This document shows, in pieces, positions 27,803 to 35,577 of a DNA stretch of 64,000 bases (its first letter is position 1; each line of letters opens with the position of its first letter). Made by a program: the position numbers and the translations under genes. The notes beneath the pieces are model-generated. The model worked only from the letters and a program-made list of their open reading frames with translations. It did no database searches and was not told the DNA's origin. Source of the DNA: Streptomyces netropsis. Its GTDB lineage: Bacteria > Actinomycetota > Actinomycetes > Streptomycetales > Streptomycetaceae. Location of the stretch: positions 51,391 through 115,390 of the forward strand of contig NZ_JACHJG010000007.1 of the NCBI RefSeq assembly GCF_014203545.1. Reading direction: 5' to 3'.

Positions 27803-28317
27803 ACCGGTCACCCTATTGCCTAGCCGGACGATCACTGGCGGCGCGGTCCGCTTGGACGGCGCGTCCGGCACTTCTTCGGCTGCGAGCCGTCTTCACCGCC
27901 TGCGGCGGCGGGCGCCTCTCGCCTGGCCGGCGGATCCTCGACTACAGGCCCGTCTTACCGCCTGCGGCGGCGGGCGCCCTGCGGGCGCGTCCTCAATCGC
28001 CGGACGGGCTGCAAATGCAGCCCGTCCGGCGATTGAGGACACAGCACAGCAGCCCGTCCGGCGATTGAGGACACCGCCGCGCAGCGGAGGTGCAACCCGG
28101 CACGGCCGACCCGGCGTAACCCGACGTAAGTCGACTTGGCGCTAGGTCGCTGTCACGACAGCGCACGGCATGCACTCTTTCGGGTGAGTGCCGCGAGTGC
28201 CCTATACCGGATTCCGCTGCACCTTCGGCCGGAAAAGCCTGGATCTTGCCCCCAAGGCCAACCGTTCGGCGGTAGGAAGGGGGTTGCGACCACGCAGCGG
28301 CGAGAGGGAGTGCACGG
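27803..28317. other. Repeat-rich intergenic region between purD and the SLATT-like gene
   Basis: 515 bp. It contains duplicated CGCCTGCGGCGGCGGGCGCC segments (about 27897 and 27958), the 24-bp hairpin repeat and its extra half copy (27989-28072). GCACTC-N8-GAGTGC (28172-28191) lies in the region that must carry the promoter of the SLATT-like gene. No gene is supported. Confidence 0.55.
27989..28072. repeat. Dispersed hairpin repeat, full palindrome plus half copy
   Basis: A perfect 24-bp stem: 27989-28012 with 28017-28040, loop AAAT, consensus GTCCTCAATCGCCGGACGGG. The right arm is then repeated at 28050-28072. It is the most complete member of a family also at 4210, 17344 and 21806, always just downstream of genes. 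Confidence 0.9.
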
Positions 28318-29049
28318 GTGAGCCAGCCGGAGATGCAGCCCGAGGGACCCCCTCGAGAGCACGGCGGGAGGGACCGGGGCGATCTCAGAGGCCGGACCTT
28401 CCCGCTCGGCAACTGGGGGGAACCCGCGGAGCGGCTCGATGAGCTGTACCGGTGGGTGGAGGACGGCGCGCTGTATCTGGCCGACTGGTATCTGGCCGAC
28501 CGTGCCTGGAAGCGCCGTTGGGCCCGGGGGCTTCGGGTCGGTGCCGCCTTGTGCGCGGTGGTGGGTGCCGCCCTGCCGCTGCTGGAGCTGACGAAGGTGG
28601 TGCGGACCGGTTCCGCCTGGGGCTTCCTGGCGCTGCTCGGCGCCGCGGCCTGTGTCGCCTGCGACCGCTATTTCGGGCTGACGACGGGCTGGATGCGGGC
28701 GGTGGCCACGGCTCAGGCGGTGCAGCGCAGGCTGGAGGCGTTGCAGTTCGACTGGGCGTCGGAGTGCGTGCGCGAGGTGCTCGGCCCGACCGAGGGCACG
28801 GCCAGTGAGGCCGCCGAGCGGTGTCTGAGCGTGCTGCGACGCTTCTCCGAGGACGTCTCGGAGCTGGTGCGGGCGGAGACCGCGGACTGGATGGTGGAGT
28901 TCCGTGCCGGGCCGGCACCGCTGCTGACGCAGTCGCTGGTGTCCTGGGGCCCGCGGTCGGAGGGCGGCGCCACGGTCACCCGCTTCCCGATGCCTCCGGG
29001 CAGCCGCCCGAACATGCCCCGCCAGCGCCCGCCGGAGTCACCCCGGTAG
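28318..29049 (+). CDS. SLATT-like two-TM membrane protein
   Basis: 243 residues. A soluble N-terminus with helix LDELYRWVEDGALYLADWYLADRAWKRRWA, then two adjacent membrane spans (about 71-92 and 99-118), then a cytoplasmic helical region with LRRFSEDVSELVRAETADWMVEF and a Pro-rich tail. This layout, and the DWYL...K helix before the hairpin, fits the SLATT family, some of which are effectors in nucleotide-signalling defence; standalone Streptomyces copies are uncharacterised. GAGGGAG precedes the GTG start. No nucleotidyltransferase lies nearby. Confidence 0.75.
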   Translation: MSQPEMQPEGPPREHGGRDRGDLRGRTFPLGNWGEPAERLDELYRWVEDGALYLADWYLADRAWKRRWARGLRVGAALCAVVGAALPLLELTKVVRTGSAWGFLALLGAAACVACDRYFGLTTGWMRAVATAQAVQRRLEALQFDWASECVREVLGPTEGTASEAAERCLSVLRRFSEDVSELVRAETADWMVEFRAGPAPLLTQSLVSWGPRSEGGATVTRFPMPPGSRPNMPRQRPPESPR

Positions 29050-29156
29050 CGGTCCGGCACCGCGCCCGGCAATCGACCGCGCGTGTCCGGCCGTCGTGGG
29101 AATCCGGCCGGAAACGCGCGGTCCGCCGGCTGAACGGGCCGTCCCGCGCGGCCGGT

Positions 29157-29807
29157 TCAGCTGAAGACGATCATCGATCCCTGGCCCAGGCTCCGCGTCG
29201 CCGCGGCGTGCAGCCCGAGCCAGACGTGCCGCTCGCGTGCGAAGGGGCTGTCGTCGTGCGGGCCCGGTGCGGCGGGCTCCTCCAGCCCCGTGGGACGGTC
29301 CGGCGCGGCGGGCGCGGCGGGCGGGTTGGCGGGGTCTATGCCCAGGACCGGTGCCACGGAGTGGAGTTCGCGCAGCAGTCCGTGGCTGGAGCCCAAGGGC
29401 CCGCCGCCTTCGAGGAGTTCGTCGTTGGACAGCGGGTGGGCGAAGTCCACGGGCACGTACGCCCCCGCGTGGTCGTAGTGCCAGACCAGGTGCGACTGCT
29501 GGGCCGTGGTCTCGAACATCTCCAGCAACTGCTCGTAGTCGCCGCCGAGTTCGTCGACGGGGGTGACGGCGAGGCCGCACAGGTTCAGCAGATGGGCGCG
29601 GCGCAGGAAGTGCAGCGCGTCGTAGTCGAAGCCCGCGACCGGGGCCACGTCCCCGGACAGGCCCGGCATGTAGCCGAAGACGGGCACCGGCGGCAGCCCG
29701 GCCTCGCCGAGCGCCTTGTCGTACGCGGCGATCTCCTCGGCGAAGGGGTTGTCGGGGCTGTGGCACAGCACATCGACGAGGGGGACAAGCCAGAGGTCAC
29801 AGGCCAC
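29157..29807 (-). CDS. Conserved hypothetical protein
   Basis: 216 residues from GTG 29807. Not recognised beyond being Streptomyces-like. It opens MACDLWLVPLVDVLCHS and contains LLEMFETTAQQSHLVWHYDHAGAYVPVDFAHPL, followed by a Pro/Ala linker (about 155-185) and a short C-terminal helix. Soluble, no signal peptide; several His and Asp residues could bind metal but no known motif is seen. It converges on the SLATT-like gene. Confidence 0.75.
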   Translation of the reverse strand: MACDLWLVPLVDVLCHSPDNPFAEEIAAYDKALGEAGLPPVPVFGYMPGLSGDVAPVAGFDYDALHFLRRAHLLNLCGLAVTPVDELGGDYEQLLEMFETTAQQSHLVWHYDHAGAYVPVDFAHPLSNDELLEGGGPLGSSHGLLRELHSVAPVLGIDPANPPAAPAAPDRPTGLEEPAAPGPHDDSPFARERHVWLGLHAAATRSLGQGSMIVFS

Positions 29808-29957
29808 GTGAACTCACTCTCGTTCGCGTTGATGCGATGGTCGGGCCAGAGTAGTGCCGCTCAGCCGTCTGTCACACAGTCCGGGAGACAACGATCCGCC
29901 GTCTCCCGGACTTCGTCCGGCCGTCCGCCACGCGTCACGGGTCCATGACCCCGCGGC

Positions 29958-32543
29958 TCACCCGCCGTCGTGCACGTCCCACACCCAGGTGTCGCCGATC
30001 CGCTTCGGCTCCTTTCCGGTCAGCCGCGTCACGGCCGTGCGCAACGGCAGCACGTTGTCCTGCGGGGCGAGGACCAGGGCGTCCGCGCGCCAGAAGGCCA
30101 GGTCGTTCCGGAAGTCGCGGCGCTCCCGGTCGCCGAGCGCCGGGACCTTGCCGGTCTCGCGGATCTTGCGGAGCAGTTCGCCGGAGGCGCGCGGCTCGGG
30201 TCCGTAGATGCCGATGCGGTCCGGGCCCCAGGGGCCGTTGAAGTAGCCGCCGGGGAAGGCGAAGCCGAGGTCGGCTTCCACCTGCCAGTGCAGGGCGGTG
30301 GTGTCGGCGGGGCTCGGCACGGGGACGGGCACCAGCGAGTGGCCGGGGCGTACGTACTCGCGCCAGGTGCCGTCGGCGAGGAACGCGGGGGTCGGGGCGC
30401 GCTCGACCGTCCGGTACGGGGTGGGCAGCAGCGGCAGCAGCGCCACCGCGAGGGCCGCCCAGCCGAGCAGCCGGTGCGAGGTCTCGCGCTCGCTGCGCCG
30501 CCGGGTGACGGCCAGCCGGTCGCAGCCGAGGGCGAGCAGGATGCCGACGGCGGGCACGGCGACCATCGCCACCCGGGACTCGATGACCGACTCGAAGAGC
30601 GGCAGCTGGGCCAGGACCCGCCAGGGGCCGGGCAGCGTCCGGTCGGTGCCGAGCAGCGGGATGTTCTGGCCGAGCGAGAGGACGGCGGCGCCCAGCGCGG
30701 TCCAGCCCAGGGCGAGCACCCGCGGCTGGTTGCGCAGGTGGACGACGAGGGCGACGGTGAGGGCGACGAGGGGCCAGCCGAAGAACGCGTTCTCCTCGGT
30801 CCGGTTCAGCGACAGCGACGCGGCCACCTTCTCGTCGCCGGCCATCGAGCGCGTGGCGAATTCCAGCAGCGCCATCGGATGGTTGCCGACCTGTCCGTGC
30901 AGCACGCTGTGGTAGCTCTGCGTACCGAAGAACTGCCAGCTCAGCGGGTAGATCAGCAGGGGCACACAGACGAGGGCGGCGATCCCGAGGCCGCGCAGCA
31001 GGGGCCTGGCGACGGCCTTCGCCACGTCCGGGGAGGCGATGGCGTAGGCAACGGCGAAGAGCACGAGGCCGCACACGGCCAGCAGCAGCGCCTCCTCGCC
31101 GAGGAAGACCTGGTAGGTGAGGAACAGTCCGAGGATCACCGCGTCCCGCGTGATGCGTGTGCCCTCGCACAGCCGCAGCAGCCGGTCGATGATCAGCGGG
31201 AACATGAAGAAGACGATGAAGTTGGGGTGCGCGTTGCCGTGCGAGATCATCGGCGGCGCGAAGGCGCAGAAGGCCCCGCCGAGCGCGGCCGCCCAGCGGG
31301 AGCGCACGAAGCGCTTGGCGATCAGCCAGTACCAGGCGATGGCGGTCGCGGCGAGCCCGCCGGTCAGCACGATCGCCCAGGTCACGTGCGCGCCGAAGGC
31401 CAGGGTGACGGGCGCGAGGGGGGCGGAGAGGCCCAGCATGGTGGTGTTCGCCATGAGGTTCACACCGAGGGGGAAGTTCTGCAGGTCGGTGAAGAAGGGG
31501 TTGTGGAGGTTCGCCACGTTGTCGGCGGTGACGGCGAAGAACCACTCCCACTGCGTCTGGTCCGAGCCGGAGTCCGCCAGATAGCCGCTGCCGAGGTTGC
31601 CCCACAGCCCGCCGTAGAGCACGAAGGCGAAGAAGAGGTAGAGCGCGGGGACGATGATCTGCACCGGGCGGACCGAGCGCCAGCGCAGCCGTACGAGGTC
31701 GGCGAGGACGGTCGGGTAGGCGAGCGGCCGGACCTTGGAGCCGGGCTGGTGCGCCCAGCGGACGGGGACCTCGGCGACCGGCCAGCCCCGCTCGTGGAAG
31801 TGGCGCAGGATCTCGACGTCGTAGCTCCAGCCGTCCAGGCGGGAGCGGGTGAAGGCGGCCCGGACCTTGTCGCCGTCGAAGAGCTTGAAGCCGCACTGGG
31901 TGTCCCGTATGCCGGGCACCGCGGTGGCCCGTATCAGCCGGGCGCCCGCCCCGCCGAGGAGTTCGCGCAGCGCATGCTGGCGCACGGCGATCTTGGACCC
32001 GGGCAGCGCGCGGGAGCCCACGGCGGCGGTGGCGCCCTCGTCGAGGCGGTGCTGGAGAAGGCTCAGGTCCTCGATGGGGGTGGCCAGATCGGCGTCGGTG
32101 ACCAGGACGCGGCGCCCGCGCGAGGCGAGCACGCCGGTGCGTACGGCGTGGCCCTTGCCGCGGTTGGCGGGGGTGCGCAGGAGGCGGATGCGCGCCTCGG
32201 TGGCCGCGGCCTTCTCGATGACCTCCGCGGTGGCGTCCGTCGAGCCGTCGTCGACGACGATCAGTTCCCAGCGGGTGCGGCGGCCGGGCCCGGTGGTCAG
32301 GCTGTCGAGGTGGGTGCGGATCGCCTCCAGGCTGGGGGCGAGTCTGGCTTCCTCGTTGTACGCCGGGACGATCACCGACAGGTCGACGGGCGGGGCGCCG
32401 GTCGGCTGGGCCGGGATGGCGGAGGTGCCGGACCGTGTGACGGACGGCGTGACGGACGGCATACGCGCGGACCCATCCGGGGGCGCGTCCTGGGGGCCGG
32501 ATTCCGTGGGGCCGGACGCGTCCGACGGCTGAGTCTTTGACAT
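29958..32543 (-). CDS. GT2 glycosyltransferase fused to a multi-span GT-C-like membrane domain
   Basis: 861 residues. After a 50-residue disordered leader, a dolichyl-phosphate-glucose-synthase-like GT2 domain: VIVPAYNEE (57-65), VVDDGSTD (97-104), DAD (150-152), RDTQCGFKLFDGD and VPVRWAHQPGSKV. From about 300 onward there are ten or so membrane spans and a C-terminal extracytoplasmic region, resembling YfhO/GT-C transferases. Fusion suggests that one polypeptide makes a polyprenyl-phosphate sugar and transfers it outside the membrane (inference). The acceptor is unknown; cell-wall glycan or glycoprotein are candidates. Confidence 0.88.
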   Translation of the reverse strand: MSKTQPSDASGPTESGPQDAPPDGSARMPSVTPSVTRSGTSAIPAQPTGAPPVDLSVIVPAYNEEARLAPSLEAIRTHLDSLTTGPGRRTRWELIVVDDGSTDATAEVIEKAAATEARIRLLRTPANRGKGHAVRTGVLASRGRRVLVTDADLATPIEDLSLLQHRLDEGATAAVGSRALPGSKIAVRQHALRELLGGAGARLIRATAVPGIRDTQCGFKLFDGDKVRAAFTRSRLDGWSYDVEILRHFHERGWPVAEVPVRWAHQPGSKVRPLAYPTVLADLVRLRWRSVRPVQIIVPALYLFFAFVLYGGLWGNLGSGYLADSGSDQTQWEWFFAVTADNVANLHNPFFTDLQNFPLGVNLMANTTMLGLSAPLAPVTLAFGAHVTWAIVLTGGLAATAIAWYWLIAKRFVRSRWAAALGGAFCAFAPPMISHGNAHPNFIVFFMFPLIIDRLLRLCEGTRITRDAVILGLFLTYQVFLGEEALLLAVCGLVLFAVAYAIASPDVAKAVARPLLRGLGIAALVCVPLLIYPLSWQFFGTQSYHSVLHGQVGNHPMALLEFATRSMAGDEKVAASLSLNRTEENAFFGWPLVALTVALVVHLRNQPRVLALGWTALGAAVLSLGQNIPLLGTDRTLPGPWRVLAQLPLFESVIESRVAMVAVPAVGILLALGCDRLAVTRRRSERETSHRLLGWAALAVALLPLLPTPYRTVERAPTPAFLADGTWREYVRPGHSLVPVPVPSPADTTALHWQVEADLGFAFPGGYFNGPWGPDRIGIYGPEPRASGELLRKIRETGKVPALGDRERRDFRNDLAFWRADALVLAPQDNVLPLRTAVTRLTGKEPKRIGDTWVWDVHDGG

Positions 32544-32645
32544 CGCGAGACCTGCCCTCAGACGGTTGCGGGGTGCAAGTTCGGCGTTATCTTCATTCCG
32601 GATCCCGTTCCGTTTGTGGCTGGTCTCGATCGAGCGCCTTCGACC

Positions 32646-33317
32646 TTATTCGGTCAGTCGCTCGATCAGGCTCAGGGAATGATCGTTGTACGCCGCTATG
32701 AGGCGCTGGGCCTCCACCACGTCCCGGTCGGTGACGGCCGCCACCAACTCGCCGTGGCCCTGCCACAGCCGGCCGCGCAGCTCGGGCAGCCGGCGCAGCA
32801 GCGGCACCGTGAAGATCCAGCCCTGCACCCGGACCCGGTCCAGGAAGTCCGAGATGTAGGGGTTGCCGACGAGGCAGCACAGCTCTCGCCAGAACCTCAG
32901 GTCGTAGCCGATGAGGATGTCGAGGTCCCCGGCCGCGGCGGCCCGCCCGGCCTCCTCCGCCCGGCGCCGCACCGAGGCCAGCGCCTCGGGCGTCGCGGAA
33001 TCCACCGCCTGCTGGGCGGAGTGCCGGAAGATGCCCTCGATGATCAGCGTGCGCGCCTCGATCATGTCGCGGAAGTCGGCGTACGTGAACTCGCGCACCC
33101 GGTAGCCCCGGTGCAGCTCCACGTCGAGCAGCCCCTGCGAGCAGAGGTCGAGCAGCGCCTCGCGGACCGGGGTCGCCGAGACGCCGTACTGCTCGGCTAT
33201 CTCCTTGACGGTGAACTGCCGGCCGGCCGGGAGCCGGCCCGCGATCACCTCGTCGCGCAGGGCGTCGGCGATCTGTGAGCGCAGCGTCGTCCGTTTGACA
33301 GCATCGCTGCCGGGCAT
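32646..33317 (-). CDS. GntR-family (FadR/FCD) transcriptional regulator
   Basis: 223 residues from ATG 33317, with GAAGGGG upstream. N-terminal winged HTH: LRDEVIAGRLPAGRQFTVKEIAEQYGVSATPVREAL. The FCD-type helical ligand domain from about 85 includes MIEARTLIIEGI and a conserved Asp/His metal pattern (YDLRFWRELCCLVGNPY, HGELVAAVTDRD). It probably senses a carboxylate. It lies downstream of a class III aminotransferase on the same strand and may control it. Confidence 0.92.
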   Translation of the reverse strand: MPGSDAVKRTTLRSQIADALRDEVIAGRLPAGRQFTVKEIAEQYGVSATPVREALLDLCSQGLLDVELHRGYRVREFTYADFRDMIEARTLIIEGIFRHSAQQAVDSATPEALASVRRRAEEAGRAAAAGDLDILIGYDLRFWRELCCLVGNPYISDFLDRVRVQGWIFTVPLLRRLPELRGRLWQGHGELVAAVTDRDVVEAQRLIAAYNDHSLSLIERLTE

Positions 33318-33464
33318 CGTGTCCGTTTCCCCTTCCCTGACCGCGCGCCCGCGTGCGAACGGCCCTCGCAACAAGATAGGCGAGGGCCGTCGCGGAACGT
33401 ACGAATGTGCGCGCGGGAAGGACGAACGGTACACACCGGTGACCATCGGGATCAGACGGCGTCC

Positions 33465-34820
33465 TCAGACTGTGTGGGAATCAGCCACCGTGAGCGCCTC
33501 GTCCAGGATTGCGAGTCCTTCCCGTGCCTCGGCCTCGGTGAGGGTGCACGGCGGGACGACATGGGTGCGGTTCATGTTCACGAACGGCCACAGGCCCGAC
33601 TTCTTGCAGGCCGCAGCGAAGGCGTTCATGGGGGCCGCCGCCTCGCCCGCCGCGTTGTAGGGCACGAGCGGTTCCCGGGTGGTGCGGTCCTTGACCAGCT
33701 CCAGCGCCCAGAAGACGCCCATGCCGCGCACCTCGCCGACGCTGGGATGACGCTCGGCGAGGGCGCGCAGCCCGGGGCCGAGGACGTGCTCCCCGAGGTG
33801 GGCCGCGTGCTCCACGATGCCCTCCTCGGCCATGGCCTCGATCGTGGCGACGGCGGAGGCGCAGGCGAGCGGGTGGCCGGAGTAGGTGAGGCCGCCGGGG
33901 TAGGGGCGGCGGTCGAAGGTGGCGGCGATCTCGGCGGAGATCGCGACCCCGCCGAGCGGGACGTAGCCGGAGTTGACGCCCTTGGCGAAGGTCAGCAGGT
34001 CGGGGGTGACGCCCCAGTGGTCGGCGGCGAACCAGCGGCCCGTGCGCCCGAAGCCCGCCATGACCTCGTCCAGGATGAAGACGATGCCGTGGCGGTCGCA
34101 GAGCTCCCGCACGCCCGCGAGGTAGCCGGCGGGCGGCACGAGGATGCCGGCGGTGCCGACGACGCTCTCCAGGATGATCGCCGCGATGGTCTGCGGGCCC
34201 TCGAAGACGATGGTGTCCTCGAGGTGCGCGAGGGCCCGCGCGCACTCCTCCTCCTCGCTCGTCGCGTGGAACGGCGAGCGGTAGAGGTACGGGCCCCAGA
34301 AGTGCACGACGCCCGCCGAGGCCGTGTCGGACGGCCAGCGGCGCGGGTCCCCGGTCAGATTGATCGCCGCGGCGGTCGCCCCGTGGTACGAGCGGTAGGC
34401 GCTCAGCAGTTTGGGGCGGCCGGTGTGCAGGCGGGCCATCCGGACGGCGTTCTCGACCGCCTCGGCGCCGCCGTTGGTGAAGAAGATCTTGTCGAGGTCG
34501 CCGGGGGTGCGCCCGGCGACGAGTCGCGCGGCCTCGGACCGTACGTCCACGGCGAAGCCGGGCGCGATCGTGCACAGCCGGCCCGCCTGCTCCTGGACCG
34601 CGGCGACGACCTTGGGGTGCTGGTGGCCGATGTTGGTGTTGACGAGCTGGGAGGAGAAGTCGAGGTAGCGGTTTCCGTCGTAGTCCCAGAAGTACGCGCC
34701 CTCGGCCCCGGCCACGGCCGGCGGGTCGATGAGGCCCTGCGCGGACCAGGAGTGGAAGACGTGCGCGCGGTCGGCGGCCTTGACCGCGGCGCCGGCGGAG
34801 GGGTCGGGGAGAGTGCTCAC
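33465..34820 (-). CDS. Class III (pyridoxal phosphate) aminotransferase
   Basis: 451 residues. PLP is bound by Lys280 in LTFAKGVNSGYVPLGG with Asp251 in ILDEVMAGFGRTG. FFTNGGAEAVENA and the substrate block SYHGAT are family-typical. It resembles omega-amino acid:pyruvate (beta-alanine- or taurine-type) transaminases, but the substrate cannot be assigned. The GTG at 34820 is preceded by GAGG at nine bases. It is followed by the GntR gene. Confidence 0.9.
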   Translation of the reverse strand: MSTLPDPSAGAAVKAADRAHVFHSWSAQGLIDPPAVAGAEGAYFWDYDGNRYLDFSSQLVNTNIGHQHPKVVAAVQEQAGRLCTIAPGFAVDVRSEAARLVAGRTPGDLDKIFFTNGGAEAVENAVRMARLHTGRPKLLSAYRSYHGATAAAINLTGDPRRWPSDTASAGVVHFWGPYLYRSPFHATSEEEECARALAHLEDTIVFEGPQTIAAIILESVVGTAGILVPPAGYLAGVRELCDRHGIVFILDEVMAGFGRTGRWFAADHWGVTPDLLTFAKGVNSGYVPLGGVAISAEIAATFDRRPYPGGLTYSGHPLACASAVATIEAMAEEGIVEHAAHLGEHVLGPGLRALAERHPSVGEVRGMGVFWALELVKDRTTREPLVPYNAAGEAAAPMNAFAAACKKSGLWPFVNMNRTHVVPPCTLTEAEAREGLAILDEALTVADSHTV

Positions 34821-35038
34821 GCTGATTGCCTCACAGGGTGGGGACGCGGGGGCCGCCAGCGTAGAAAGCCCGGCACGGCGGCGGATACCGGCACTGTGTA
34901 GGGCTCTCGCGCCGCCCGTGGACATACTGCCGGGTTGTGGACACCGGCCGTTCGGCACGGGTTCACCGGCTCGCCGCGACGCCCGAGAATTGCTCATACG
35001 GAAATCCCCTGTGACGGCCGGGGGCGTGCTACGGTCCT

Positions 35039-35068
35039 TTGCAGTTGCAGTTTTGGTACCCATATAAC
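35039..35068 (+). promoter_or_regulatory. Promoter of the cold-shock gene
   Basis: TTGCAG (35039-35044), 18-bp spacer, TATAAC (35063-35068). The predicted start near 35075 leaves a leader of about 125 nt, as is typical for csp mRNAs. Confidence 0.55.
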
Positions 35069-35072
35069 GTGT

Positions 35073-35100
35073 GCGCCTGACGGTCTGTGACCTCAGGCGC
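35073..35100 (+). promoter_or_regulatory. 5'-leader hairpin of the cold-shock mRNA
   Basis: GCGCCTGA (35073-35080) pairs with TCAGGCGC (35093-35100), followed by TCTGTTGTTT. It is at the predicted 5' end of the transcript; it may stabilise the RNA or act as an attenuator. Confidence 0.5.
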
Positions 35101-35200
35101 TCTGTTGTTTACGGCCATAGGCCCGGACGGGGACATCAACGCGACACGGAATTGCGCACCGTGCGGAATTCCGGCACCGGGATCTATTGAGGAGATCGTC

Positions 35201-35404
35201 GTGGCTAACGGCACCGTGAAGTGGTTCAACTCGGAAAAGGGCTTCGGCTTCATCGAGCAGGAGGGTGGCGGCCCGGACGTGTTCGCCCACTACTCGAACA
35301 TCGCCACCCAGGGCTTCCGTGAGCTGCAGGAGGGCCAGAAGGTCTCCTTCGACGTCACGCAGGGCCAGAAGGGCCCGCAGGCGGAGAACATCATTCCCGC
35401 CTGA
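35201..35404 (+). CDS. Cold-shock domain protein
   Basis: 67-residue CspA-type RNA chaperone. RNP1 KGFGFI and RNP2 VFAHY carry the aromatic RNA-contacting residues; KWFNSEKGFGFIEQEGGG is the usual opening. The GTG at 35201 is preceded by GAGGAG. Monocistronic, with long leader and strong terminator. Confidence 0.97.
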   Translation: MANGTVKWFNSEKGFGFIEQEGGGPDVFAHYSNIATQGFRELQEGQKVSFDVTQGQKGPQAENIIPA

Positions 35405-35421
35405 TCCCAGGCGAGACCGGG

Positions 35422-35456
35422 GCCGGGGCCCGCACTTTCACGGTGCGGGCCCCGGC
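35422..35456 (+). terminator. Cold-shock gene terminator
   Basis: Perfect 14-bp stem, 35422-35435 with 35443-35456, followed by TCTTTGG. Confidence 0.85.
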
Positions 35457-35577
35457 TCTTTGGTGTCCGGCTATTCTCCCGCGAGGGCTGCGTGCGGCAG
35501 TCTCGAAGCAAGGGCCTCGGCAGGGCGCCCCGGACGACACCGGGGGGTCATCGGGGGAACCGGGGGAAGGCGACCTC

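Noticed and set aside
32593..32880. Small minus-strand frame between the GT fusion and the GntR gene
   Set aside because: It lies mostly inside the GntR gene in another frame, with Pro/Ala/Gly-rich shadow composition.
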